From positions 2,457,181 to 2,521,180 of the forward strand of contig NW_011887292.1 of the NCBI RefSeq assembly GCF_000151315.2: a stretch of 64,000 nucleotides of DNA, in the 5' to 3' direction. The stretch comes from Capsaspora owczarzaki ATCC 30864. Lineage: Eukaryota; Opisthokonta; Filasterea. The translations under genes and the position numbers were made by a program. Below, one piece after another: positions 11,262-22,338 of this stretch. The notes beneath the pieces are model-generated. The model searched no databases, was not told where the DNA came from, and worked only from the letters and a program-made list of their open reading frames with translations. Position 1 is the stretch's first letter; each line of letters opens with the position of its first letter.

Positions 11262-12187
11262 ATGTCAGCGGCGGCGTCCCCAGCAACCAAAGACAAGAGC
11301 AAGAGCTCGTCGTCGTCGTCGTCAACCCCGGTCGAAGGCGTGACCACCGTGACCCCGCGGCCGAGCGCCGTGTCGCTCGCATCGGCCATCAACGCAGCAG
11401 CTGATGCGGCTGTGAGCCAGTCGGCCAGCGCGCTCGCCTCGCCTGCGTCCTCGTCCTCCCTCGCAACGGGAGCCAGCAGCGACACCGTTGCCACTGCAGG
11501 CTCTGCGGATACGGGCGCCGCCTCGGGGCCGGCCGTCCCCTCCGGGCCAGGATCGCCGGCAGGAGCAGGAGGCGCAAGGCAGGGATCTCAGCAAGCGTCG
11601 GCGGCGCAGTCCCCAGCGCCAGGAGGCCAGGACATGGCCAACGTCGAGCAACTGACTCGCGAAATGTTTAGCCGCGTGTCGGAGTACGTCAAAGGCGAGC
11701 TGCGGCTGTCGGCCGAGGACTACAAGCTGCTCCAGGTGATGAACGAGCGGACGGCTGAAAAGTATGCCGGAATGACGTCCCTTGCGACCAACCTGAACAA
11801 GACGATGGCGCATCTGAATGAAAAGCGTAGGTTTATTGTATTTTTCTTGTTTGATGGATTGCGTTTGAGTACCAGGAAACGTGCAAGATTTTTTTTTGGT
11901 CGTTTTATTCGTTGTGTTCTGATTCGAATGTCTCGTCGTGCGTCACAGAGGCAAGTCTGCAGCCCTATCTCAGTCAAATCGATCAGATTGAAACAATGGT
12001 GGAAGAGTTGGAACAAACGGCAAACCGTCTGGACCAATACTCGCGACGATTAGGTAAAAACAAAATTTGTCAGATTTTTGAGACGCAGGTTTCTTTTTCA
12101 GTTCGTCTGCTCACTTGCTCGCTCCGTTTTGGTTCTTTGCTGTTTTGTGAAACAGAGGTCAAGTTCAAAAAGCTGGAACGACGATAA
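11262..12187 (+). CDS. BLOC1S2: BLOC-1 subunit 2 (BLOS2)
   Basis: Three exons: 11262-11826, 11949-12053, 12156-12187. They sum to 702 nt (233 aa). The C-terminal about 105 residues match BLOC1S2 closely: LTREMFSRVSEYVKGEL, SAEDYKLLQVMN, SLQPYLSQIDQIE, LEQTANRLDQYSRRL and a VKFKKLERR ending. These are heptad-patterned, consistent with the known coiled-coil bundle. The N-terminal about 125 residues are Ala/Ser/Gly-rich low complexity, which makes the protein much longer than the human one (about 142 aa). In animals the subunit is shared by BLOC-1 (lysosome-related organelle cargo sorting) and BORC (lysosome positioning). The Ser-rich TCG repeats at about 11300-11330 are coding. Confidence 0.93.
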
Positions 12188-12397
12188 TGCTGAACGCGCT
12201 TGCTTGCTGGCCACTCGTTTCCATTTTGTCAACAATGTACAAACCCAAATTAACCCTTTGTTCCGTGTCTATCAGTCACAATGGAGCATAAAACATGTAT
12301 ATAAGGAAAAAACTGCTTGATTATTTCGAACAAAAACACCAAACAGCAGGTGGGGGAAACGTCTGGAAGACAAATAACAAAACAGGGGCTAGGTTAT

Positions 12398-13436
12398 TTA
12401 TGCATCAGCAGAGGCAGCCTCCTTCTTGCCACCCTTCTTGCCACCCTTGGTGGTGGCGGCGGCAGCAGCCTCAGCCTCAGCAGCGGCAGCCATCTCGTCA
12501 CCCTTGGTCGAGCGAGTGTAAATGTACTGAGCAGAGTGCGACTCGACGAGCTTGACAAGGCCCTTGTCAGCGAGCTCCTTGAGAGCGGCGCGGGCAAGAG
12601 AGCCACGGATCTTCAGGCGCTCAGAAAGAACCGAGGGGGTGATGAGCTTGTACGAGGGGACTTCCTTGAGGAGACGCTGGTATCCGTCCTTGTCGAACAG
12701 AACAGCGTTGTTCAGCTTGTCGCGGACCTTGCCCTTCGACCACTTCTTCTTCTTGGACTTGCCACCGGACGCGGCCGCAATGGCCTTCGCCTCCTTTGTC
12801 TTCTGCGGCTTCGGCGGCTGTGTTGTGCAAGAGAAAGGGGGGAAAAGAAAAAAAAACGAGGTGAGCAAAAAAAAAAATCAAACAGAAAAAAAAAAAAACG
12901 TGGAAAAAGAAAAGTCGAGGAGGATGCTGTCGTTCGCGGATTGCGGGAAGGCGTGCGTCGATGGCGATGCTTCGGAGCAATGGGGTTGCCGAGTTGCCGA
13001 GTGGAGTCGCGCAGGAACAGAGCAAAGGATGGAGGACGGAAGAAAGAAAGAAGAAAAAAAGCAACCGAAGAGAAAAAAAAGCAACAGATTTTTGGTTTTC
13101 TTCTTCTTCAGCGTAATCCAGCCGAGGCAGCGCTGCGCAGCTGACGAGACGCTTGTCAATGTGCAAAGCCGCAGGTGAAGGTCGCAAGCGGACACTGGCG
13201 AGGAGAGCAGGCAGCGCAGAGCGTGCAGACAAAAACGCACGAAAGCGCGACCGACAAAAGAAAAATCCAACTTTCCACCCCGGCAGGCTTCGCAAAGGCA
13301 TCCGACGCCCGCATCCTCTCGCAAGCGCTCGCTCCACACGCATATCCGATGAAACACCTCCAAATCTAACGGATTCGCGCAAAGGAAAGGTGCAGGCGGG
13401 GTGGCAGAGAGGGCGATGCCGTCGAGTACGAACCAT
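12398..13436 (-). CDS. RPS25: 40S ribosomal protein S25 (eS25)
   Basis: Exon 2 (12817-12398) encodes 139 residues starting [11 protein letters not shown], then [45 protein letters not shown] and YTRSTKGDE. This is unmistakable eS25, with an extended Ala/Lys-rich tail. No in-frame ATG precedes PPK within the exon. An ATG at 13436-13434 is immediately followed by a GT donor (GTTCGT). Joining it to the AG at 12819-12818 gives MPPK, the conserved eS25 start, in perfect phase (423 nt, 140 aa). The first coding exon would thus be the start codon alone. The 616-nt intron is pyrimidine-rich on the sense strand. I looked for box C/D snoRNA motifs in it and found none. Confidence 0.93.
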
Positions 13437-13793
13437 TTGACAAAAGTTAGAGAGGCCGAGCACTGTCCAAATCGGTTTTTCCTTTCAAATTCAATTTTTG
13501 CTTTTTGTGGAACTGCGATTGTGAGTTGTTGCCCCCAACGAAGATTGTTGTCGAATTGTACGGAGCACTGTGTCGCTTAGAAGCAAGAGTTTTGAGCGAG
13601 AGTCCAAGGGAAAATAAAATGCTCTGCACTTGAACTTTGAGAAATCTCATCAGAACCCCTCCATCGTTATGAACGCCGCGTCCATCGGCAATCACAGTGC
13701 TCTACCATCAAAAGCCAGTATACACTATGCATTACTTGGATTGAATCGAGCTAATGACAACGCAAAACAAACAAAAAAACAACCAAAAGCCCA
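13437..13793. promoter_or_regulatory. Intergenic: RPS25 upstream / MET2 3' end
   Basis: This 357-nt tandem spacer lies on the minus strand. It contains the probable RPS25 promoter and 5' UTR next to 13437 and the 3' UTR of the acetyltransferase gene next to 13793. It is A/T-rich and has no recognisable element. Confidence 0.45.
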
Positions 13794-15731
13794 TCAACAT
13801 CCGCGCGGCTCGTGGCGTTTCAAGAAGCCGTTCAGCACCTCGTTCAATCGGGCAAATTCAACCAAAAAGCCATCGTGCCCGTCGTATGCTGGAATGGCGA
13901 CAAACTCGGCGTGAGCTATATGGCTGCTCATCTCCGCCTGCTCGGCAATCGTGTACAGCAAATCGCTCTCGACGCCAACCACAAGCGCGGGTTGCTGAAG
14001 CTGAGCCAGTGCTTCCTTGTATGCCTTGTTGGCAATGGCCGCAAACTCTCGCGGGGTCAACGAGGGTGCAGCGCTTGCGGCGGGAGTCTCGCGAGAAGGG
14101 TTGTGAGCCTGAATGGCCAAAGTTGGGGCGAGCTCGGCAGGCAAAGTGCGTCCGCGCGCGACATCGTGCGTATCCATCATCTGCATCAATCGCATGTAGC
14201 AATTGGCGTCGTATCGCTGCACGAGCTTGCGCCCTTGGTAGCGAAGGTAGCTCTGGATGTTGAAAAAGTACTGATCGTTCTCGGCGTTATCCGTTCGGTA
14301 CTTTTCCGGTAGGGCAGCCGGGTCCTGCACCTGGCGGCCAAATCGCTCTTCCATGGAGCTGGATGAACGGTAGGTCAGCATGGCAATCATGCGAGCGGTG
14401 GCCAGGCCTTGTGCCGGCGGGTCGTCCAGCGGGTAGTTTCCATTGCGCCACTTTGGGTCGTTGATAATCGCCTGTTTTTGTAGTTTGTTTGATGGCGGTG
14501 ATGAGAGTGATGATGGTGAGTGAATGTCACGACATTGAAGAGCAATAATCGAGTGCAACCGGTTACCTGCCGCTGTGTTTCGCTCCAGCCAATGCACCAG
14601 GCTGATTGCCTGCCACAGCAAGCAATCAGGACAAGATGGGCAACGACGGTTGTTCCGAAATAGCCCCATTCGAGTGCCTGCGAGCATAGAAATCGACGAT
14701 GAGTGACGGAAAACCGGAAACGTCGCAAGCGTACATGGAGTCGTCAGTCCACTGACCTGCATGCCTCCAAGTGATGCGCCGACAACAGCGAAAATCCGCT
14801 GCACGCCAAGCGCCTCCTGCACCAGTCGTCGGTGCAATCGAACTGTATCTCGAATCTTCAAGTCGTGGGACAGAACGCGTGTTTCGAATATGAATGCCTC
14901 CGTCTCAAAAAGAAGAGGAAAAAAAACGAGGTGCCTGTGTGCTCTGAGGCTTTGTGAGAGGCCGTTTTGACGTACAGTAACATGGGGAAATGCTGCGCCG
15001 TACGGCTGCTGGGTGTCTGGATTGATGGTTAACGGGCTTGCGGTGCCATACGGAGATCCGAGCACGTTGGCGCAAATCACGAAATATCTGTCCCGATCCG
15101 CAAACAGGACAAAAGGGATGGAATGAGGTGCAGTGACGTTTGGAAGAGCACCATCAGGATCAGATTGGGATGACGACATCCCCCCTCAGCAAGTCACGAA
15201 CTTGTCGGTTTTTGACAACCGCAGCTCGACTGTGAGTAGCGGAGAAACTCACACGCTCGTGTCCAGCGGCTTGCCTTCACCCAGGATCGGCGCCCACCAG
15301 CTGGATACATCAGAGTGGCCTGTAAGCGCGTGGCAGACCTGTGAACAGCAGGGGCACAGGCACGACTGAATGAGTTTTGTGGTGACATTCGAAGCGCGGC
15401 GACGCGGCGGCTTGCTCTCTCTCTCCTCTGTCTCCCTGCTTTCCCTGCATCACTGATGGACAAAACCATGGTGATGAACTGCAGACGGGATGCGACGGCG
15501 AGCCTCAAATCCCCCAGCCACACTCCGACCAACCCGAGAAAATCGCTTCCTCACCACAATCGCATTGTCGCGGGTCGGGTTGAGCGTGCCCCAGGTCCGA
15601 AAGCCCACTTCGACATTGCGCAAGACACGACCACACTCGAGTGTAAACTCGTCGAAGACTGCACGGCGCTGCTTGAGCATCACGCCGTCGCCGACGTGGA
15701 ACTCGTGCTCTTGTTCGATGGTGAATCCCAT
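13794..15731 (-). CDS. MET2: Homoserine O-acetyltransferase family enzyme (MET2/metX type)
   Basis: Six exons: 15731-15555, 15338-15253, 15087-14976, 14855-14757, 14677-14567, 14471-13794. They sum to 1,263 nt (420 aa). The alpha/beta-hydrolase landmarks of the family are in order: CHALTGHSDV, YFVICANVLGSPYGT, nucleophile elbow GASLGGMQALEWG (Ser153), VGVESDLLY (Asp365) and GHDGFL (His394), giving the Ser-Asp-His triad. The family transfers acetyl from acetyl-CoA to homoserine (methionine synthesis) or, in some fungi, to serine. The sequence alone does not let me choose the acceptor. No clear targeting signal is visible. Animals lack this step, so it points to a protist with its own methionine/cysteine route. 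Its start codon is 166 nt from the divergent H2A.Z start. Confidence 0.9.
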
Positions 15732-15897
15732 TATTGGATAGCAGGAGCTTTCTCGCCACTGGAAATAGAGTGCATTACGATCATCATCATTCCCTTTGGT
15801 TTTGCATTTTATTTTATTTCACCTTTGTATTTGTTCTGTTTTTGGGAGAAGCCTTTTTTGCGCTTACTCCACTTTTTGATCAAGTAAAAACATCACA
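15732..15897. promoter_or_regulatory. Short shared promoter MET2 / H2A.Z
   Basis: Only 166 nt separate the two divergent start codons. The stretch is T-rich on the plus strand towards H2A.Z (about 15790-15880). It must hold both 5' UTRs and both core promoters, so a bidirectional promoter is likely by inference. No specific binding site is recognised. Confidence 0.5.
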
Positions 15898-17279
15898 ATG
15901 GTAAAGTAGCCAATGATCTTCACTTTGCTCGCTTCATCTCTCCTCCCCCCTCTTCCACTCTCTCGGAGATCTCCTTCGTTTGTTTCTCTTGAAATGCTCC
16001 TTATCTCCGATGCTGTGATCCTGCCTTTGGCAGATCATGCGCAAATGGAGCAGAAGAAAGCATGGACGAGTTTTTTGAAGTTTTGGCGCGCTTTTTTTTT
16101 TCTTTTTTTTTTTCTTTTTTCTTTTTTGTTTTTGTACTTTGTGACTGTTTCCGCAATCTCGCATCGCTCCAGCGGGTGCAACTTGTAGCCTACGCTTGTG
16201 TGTGTTGCGTCCTTTCAATTGCGCTTTGGAGGCATCGATGAGACGTGTAAAGCAGGGCCTTTTTTGTTTTTTCGCTTGAAGGAGCAGCTTGCTGGGTATT
16301 TCGATTTTTTCTTTTTCCTCACACACGCCCAAAACACATTTCTTTCGCCCTCTCGCTCCAGTTGCATCCCAACTCGACCCGCCTTGCATATCCGTGTCTG
16401 TGTGTGTCTGTGTTACTGCCTGGCTGCTTGCGGCCGTGTCTGGTGCCATCCGGGCCTGGGGTTGACGACTTTAGTGTTTTCCCATTGCAAACTCAATCCA
16501 CTCGATTCCCTTTTTTGGGTGAGCGTTTTCCCGCGCTTTTTGTTCTTTTTGGCTTTTTTTTTTCTTTTCGTTCCCCCTTTTCGCTTGCCGGTCTTCAGCC
16601 CACCCACTTCTTCTACACCCGCTCATATCTCCTAGTGTTGTCATTGCTGCGATACATGCCGTAATGTTGATGCTGAAAGCCTGCACTCACCTTGTCTCGC
16701 TGTTCTCGCTGCGTGTGCTTTGTTCCTCTACTTCCCGTGGGACTCCCATCCTGACAGTCTGGCAAGGGCAAGGCAGCTAAGACTTCCGAGAAGAAGCACG
16801 ACAAGAACAAGCCGCAGACCCGCTCGCTTCGTGCCGGTCTCCAGGTACCGTTACCGATCAAGAAAGAAGAAGAAAGAAAAAAAAAACGCCATGTCGCTCA
16901 CTCGTCGTCATGCTTCTCGCTGTCCGTCCGTCTTTCTTTTTTTTGCATACAGTTCCCCGTCGGTCGTATCCACCGTCACCTCAAGGAGCGCTCGACCAGC
17001 CACGGCCGTGTTTCGGCCCTCGCTGCCGTCTACTCTGCCGCCATCCTCGAGTACCTGACCGCCGAGGTTCTCGAGCTCGCTGGCAACGCCTCGCGCGATC
17101 TTAAGGTCAAGCGCATCACCCCTCGTCACCTCCAGCTCGCCATCCGTGGTGATGAGGAGCTCGACACTTTGATCAAGGCCACCATTGCTGGTGGTGGTGT
17201 CATTCCCCACATCCACAAGTCCCTCCTCACCAAGAAGGTGCCAAAGATCCTCCTTCCCGGCCAGCCCATCCCGAAGTAA
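15898..17279 (+). CDS. H2AZ: Histone H2A.Z variant
   Basis: Exons 16758-16844 and 16953-17279 encode [18 protein letters not shown] and [51 protein letters not shown]. The [17 protein letters not shown] and [12 protein letters not shown] signatures mark H2A.Z rather than canonical H2A. No ATG precedes SGKGK in its exon. The only ATG followed directly by GT in the upstream 860 nt is at 15898-15900 (donor GTAAAG), giving MSGKGK, a natural histone start. This makes 417 nt (138 aa) with an 857-nt first intron full of T runs. The start exon is inferred; the remainder is certain. H2A.Z replaces H2A at promoters and needs SWR1-type remodelling. A candidate poly(A) signal AATAAA lies at 17373-17378. 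Confidence 0.93.
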
Positions 17280-17617
17280 AAGAAAATCCTGCACAGCGCC
17301 AGGACGGATCGCTGAGGTTGTAGAGCCGTCCTGCACCCGACCAACACCAAGAAAATTATATAAACGAAAAACAATAAAAAAAACCAACTGGGCTCTATTC
17401 GAGCTCAAAAAAAAAAAAGTCTCATGCACATGCTCAGTACTAGTCTTGCTTGTTCAATCTAGATTAACACCTTCAGCAGGAGGAGGGGGAGCAGCAAGCA
17501 AAAGTGGTGGAACAGCTCGATTTTGGATTCCTCGACAGCAGTCCTTAATTTTATTTTTTTTTCTGGTTTGGTGTCCATTATCCATTATTGTATTCATACT
17601 TGTCGAGTTCGTTACAA
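17280..17617. other. Intergenic H2A.Z 3' end / HIRA promoter
   Basis: This 338-nt tandem spacer contains an AATAAA at 17373-17378 followed by A-rich sequence (likely the H2A.Z 3' end). The rest is presumably the HIRA promoter and 5' UTR. No coding potential is seen. Confidence 0.45.
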
Positions 17618-17869
17618 ATGCTGCTACTCAAGCCTCCATGGATTACACAACCAGCGCTTTTTTTTTTTTTTTTTTTTTTTTTTGGTTTGGTTTGGTTTGG
17701 CTTTGGCGCACGTCTTCGCCATGAAACTGACCCTGTTGCTCTCGCTTGGTGTATCGGGTGCGCGTTGCATCGTGGTGTGGCAGGACCCATCTTTACTATT
17801 GATATCGACCATGCCGGCATGCGCCTCGCCACAGGCGGAACTGGTACAGCATCTCAATCGTCTTCGAAA

Positions 17870-17906
<37 letters not shown>

Positions 17907-20900
17907 CACTTAACACTCGAAGCCCGATTCCTGTCTGATTCGATTCAACACCCGCAGATCGCAAGGTGCAGATCTGGAACATGGATCCGATTCGCCACGA
18001 AGCCGTGGAGCGAGACAATTTGACACCGTTGCTGCTCGCGACCCTGACCAACCACGAAGGTAACAGCGAAAAGCCATTTCCCGCCAAAAAAAAAAAAAAA
18101 AAATCTCAGACACCGAGCTGTAATCCTTACTACCAATGCGAATCAAGGGCACATGCATATGGCCAACCGCTGGAACTACAAATGGCTTGTATTTCTTGCG
18201 CAATCCTCACTGGCACTCGATTTTCGTTCATTTTGTTTTTCTCAATAGGCGCCATCAGTTGCGTTCGATGGGCACCCACGGGAAATATGCTCGCATCTGC
18301 TGGCGATGACAAGACCATTGTGATATGGCAGCTGTCCAGGTACGTCTTGCATCTACTGGATGACTGTTTAGGGGGGGGGAAGCCTGATCCTCGACGGTAT
18401 GTGCTCATTGAACCAACTCACCCGCAACATTCAGCGACAAAACGTTCGGCGGTCTCGTCATGAGCAACTTGGAGGGTGACGTCAACATCGAGTACTGGCG
18501 CTACACGAAAGCCCTGAAAGCACACCTTGGTGGTGAGTAGTCAGCTTGTTCTCGCCACGACAACGCTTTGGAGTTTTTGCTCAGTCCTTGCCTCGCATTA
18601 TTGCCGCATTGGTGCTCAGATGTCACGGATCTTGCCTGGGCTCCGCATGGCCGCCAGTTTGCATCCTGCTCCCTCGACGGCGTCATTTGCATTTGGGACA
18701 CGACAAACTTTAGTGCGAGCTGCTCGTGGTGAAATTGCAGGATTTTGTAAAAAGTGGCCGTCGCTAAACTCACTGTGTTTGGTGTTGCGCATCCCATTGG
18801 CAGCTCTTGCACACAAGCTCGAGTACCATACGGGCCCTGTCAAAGGCATTGCATGGGACCCGGTCGGCGAGTTTTTTGCCAGCCAAGTGAGTGGAGGCGA
18901 TTGTTTGGCGTTTTTGCACCTACTGATTGTGCTCCTCCGACATAGTGACATATTGGGTGACTGCTAACTCTCTGTGGTGTGTGATAGTCTGGTGATAACA
19001 CAGTTGCAGTGTGGCAAACGCGCGATTGGGAAGTTGTGCGAGCCATTCAAAAGCCGTTCGAGCAGGCAAAGGATACCCTGTTCTTCCGACGCTTGAGGTG
19101 GGTTTTGTGCACAATGCACATGGTCTGTATGCGTTGTCCTGACGTTTCACGACCAACATTTCTTGTTTGCTTTGTTCTATGGCAATTGCTTTTGAACAGC
19201 TGGTCGGCGGATGGCTCGTTTCTCGCCGCGACCCATGCGTACAATGCCAACAAAGCCAGTCCTGTGTGTGCATTGATTGAGCGCAACTCCTGGGCCTGCA
19301 CTCGTGACTTGGTTGGTCATGACGCGCCTGTCCAAGTCGCTGTACGCATTCAGCAAAAAGCAAAGGGGGGAATTGTGGAACTCAAAACAACCACGAACTT
19401 GCTCCTCACTTGCCCGGTACTTTTACAGAGATTTAGTCCGTTCATGTTCGTTTCACCTGATGTCAAGGATCCAAACCAGCGTTTGGCGGAGGCGCAGAAT
19501 ATTTGCGCTCTCGGGAGCCAGGACTGTGCCGTTTCTGTGTGGAAGAGCCCCAACGTTCGTGCGTTAGTTGTGGCCAAGTTTGTCCATTCCGACTCGGTGA
19601 CTGACATGTGCTGGTACGGGAGCCGTCGCTCGGCATGCTTGATGATTTTTTGACAAAACATCTCATGAACCAACGATGCCTATTACTTTTCGCGGTTTGA
19701 ACAGGGGTGACTCGGGATACGAACTGATCACCGCATCTTTGGACGGGACTGTTTGCTACATGAAATTCTCTCGAGAAGAGCTCGGCGAGCCATTGTCGCG
19801 CTCAGAGATGGTAATTTTTTTTTTCGAGACAAAACCTTACCCCGTTTTTTTTGTTTCTTTTGAACCATTTGGATTGACGACCTATTTGTCTCATGCTTTT
19901 CAATAACATGGTGGCCAGGCGCTGAAATTGCGAACGCTGCATGGAGAGGTCATCGACGACAATGCAGAGCCCTTCTTCATCGCCGAAACGCCGGAACAGT
20001 TGAGTTTGTATGAGCAACAACAACGGGAGCGCGCGGCAATCCCCATGGACACATCGGTCGTGCCAGTGCACAACTTGCCCCAAAAGCCGATTGCAGCATC
20101 CAAGCTGCTCGCGTCGGCGCCCCAGGCAGAGTCCTTCGCCAAGGATGGGCGTCGTCGAATTCAACCGCAACTGTTGGTTGCTAGGTAATGAGCAGGAGAG
20201 TTGCTGCGAGCGCTGTTGAGTGATTTCATGAGATGTGTCGTGCTCATCACAAGTTGAATCGTCCCCCAAATGTTGATTGGCGACTTTGATGATAGCACCG
20301 ATGAGGCAGAAGCCCCTCAAACGGCCTTGGCACAAGTGCGGCAACCTGCAGCAGTTGTGCCGCGGCGTGTCGGCCCTGGCAACGGCTTGACGGCTGTTCC
20401 CAAAACACTCGGGATGGCATCGAGCTCGGCTCAGTCGGCTGCTTCTTCGTCGTCTCAGCCCCCGCCGTCATCGCGCGCGGCACCGCTGGCAGCTCAACCT
20501 GTGCAACGAAACCGTCCAGCGTTTGCGGTGCCCAAGGGAATGCCCGCGACGACTCCAGCCGCCGCTGCTCCGCTCGTTCCTGCAGCCAAACCCCCCGTGC
20601 GGGTGAATCCGATGGGCAGTGCTGCTACTACCTCCACCTCCGTTGCTGGCCCGATGACTGCAACGGCAACGACTTCAACCTCACGTGCTCCTGTCAGCCG
20701 TGGGGCCGGGTCGCAGCCAGAGTCCTTGCAAACGAAGGAACAGGTACTTGTTGTTGCTTCGAATACGGACTTACTTTTTGCTGTCACTCTTCGGGCTTTT
20801 CGTGTTGCCCACTGACTTTTGTCCGGCTCTTGTATTCTCTCTTGTTCTAGACCACGCGTGTGCAGAGCACCTTGCTGCTCTCTGCGCCAGAACTGCTGAC

Positions 20901-22338
20901 CAGCGTCCAAATCTTTTCCAACCATAGCAACCAAGTTATTAGTGTGTCGGCTGACGAGCGAAAAATTCCTGTTGGCGACAGCACCCACATCAAACGTATG
21001 AACTTTTGAGTGGTGTTTTTTTTTTCCTCCTTTGTCACGTTCGTGTTTGGTATTTGTTTTTGGCTGACTATCTCATTTTGTGGAATTCCTCTAGTCGCCT
21101 ACATCACCGCCGTGCCCAACTCGGAATCCGGGCCAAGATGGCACACCGTGCTCAATAGCCCCGTTCAGTATCTTGCGTGCAGCAGCAACTTTGTTGTGGC
21201 GCTGTGTAAAGACGGCGAAATCCATGTATTTAGCATTCTAGGGCGAAGGCGAGTCGATTTTCTTGTCGTGTTTGCTTCTGCATTTCATTTTTGTCTGAAT
21301 TCCAATCTAACTGGCTGTTCCTGCTGCCTCTTGTTTTTCGGTTTGACAGAATTTTGCCGGCAGTTCGCATCCCCTCTGGTGTGCACTTCCTTGCCATTCA
21401 CAACGAAGAATTGATTGTGCTTTCAAGGGACAAGCACTTGTATATCTGGTGAGTGAAAACCCCAGGTTGCTTGCTGTTGCACAACCATCCCCCAGCTGCT
21501 TGTTTGCTTCTCAACTCATCCCCGATTTTGTTTTGAATGCAGGAATTTGGAATCGCTCGTGTGTACGGTGCACGCAGAGCCGTTTAGCAGCGTGTTCGAC
21601 CAACTTGAAGCCCATGTCATTGCAAAATACCAGGTCGAAGCCACAATCACCGTGACAGGAGTCATTGTCTTGCTCGTTCCTGCTGCGTACCAGTGCTACG
21701 CGTTTGATCCATCGCTGCGTGCCTGGCTGCTGGTCGTGGACAACGCCAACCGGCTGTTTGCATGCTCGGCCCATTCGTCTCACCTCCCGTCCACCCTGCC
21801 CGCGCTGGAATCCAGCAGCACTCGTTCCCGCTACGCGCTGCCGAATTCGCTGGCGCTCGCAGTGAAGCAAGTGGCCGAGCAGAACGCTGCGGTCGGCCCA
21901 CTGAAATCCCTTCAACACAGCATCGGCCCGGGCCCGCTCAGTACAGCGCAAGTAATGTCCAGCGCTCTTGGTGGAGACCCCGACCTGCAGTGTGCAGCGA
22001 CGGTCGCCTATCTGGAGCACCAGATTGCCGCGTCGGTCGCGCTGCTGTCCGTGTACGAGTACCAATATTGGATGACCACTCTCATCACCTTTCTGGCCGA
22101 TGCCGGTTTGACCATCCGCCTTGGTGCCATGATGGAGTCACTCATCCCCGCCCACGAAGAGAACAGAGATCAACGGTTGGCACGAATGCTCGAGCCAGCC
22201 GACCACTATCGGCTCGTGGAAGCGCTGCTCGCCCGCCTAAGCTCGCTGCCCGGCTGCTCGAAACTGGCCACCAGTTTGCTCGAACGGCTACGAGCTGGCG
22301 GTGAAGCAATGGCCCAACTTGCGCGGCCACACTACTAA
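17618..22338 (+). CDS. HIRA: HIRA histone H3.3 chaperone
   Basis: Seventeen exons: 17618-17654, 17784-17843, 17958-18059, 18249-18339, 18435-18532, 18620-18712, 18804-18886, 18988-19097, 19200-19341, 19429-19613, 19705-19810, 19919-20184, 20296-20743, 20851-20995, 21095-21248, 21350-21448, 21543-22338. The sum is 3,015 nt (1,004 aa; human is 1,017). It opens with LLKPPW and has WD40 repeats to about residue 370 (CVRWAPTGNMLASAGDDK, VTDLAWAPHGRQFASCS, IAWDPVGEFFASQSGD, ALGSQDCAVSVW). A KDGRRRIQP B-domain near residue 444 is the known ASF1-binding site. The C-terminal TUP1/HIRA domain spans about 660-870. HIRA deposits H3.3 independently of replication. Two splice oddities: the exon 1/2 junction has no canonical donor, and intron 15 uses a GC donor (GCGAGT at 21249). 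AATAAA follows the stop at 22339-22344. Confidence 0.94.
17873..17906 (+). repeat. Poly(T) tract in HIRA intron 2
   Basis: An uninterrupted T run of about 34 nt fills the middle of intron 2. A second T run (about 17659-17683) lies in intron 1, and an A run (about 18086-18103) lies in intron 3. Confidence 0.8.

Noticed and set aside
12317-13144. Plus-strand open frame of 275 codons over RPS25
   Set aside because: It is opposite the RPS25 exon and intron. The eS25 homology is decisive for the minus strand.
12818-13433. Possible snoRNA within the RPS25 intron
   Set aside because: Ribosomal protein introns often host snoRNAs, but I found no box C/D pair or H/ACA-like arrangement on the sense strand.
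17588-17938. Continuous frame linking HIRA exons 1 and 2 through poly-Phe
   Set aside because: Retention would insert a poly(Phe) stretch between LLKPPW and GPIF, which no homologue has. An intron is far more likely despite its odd donor.
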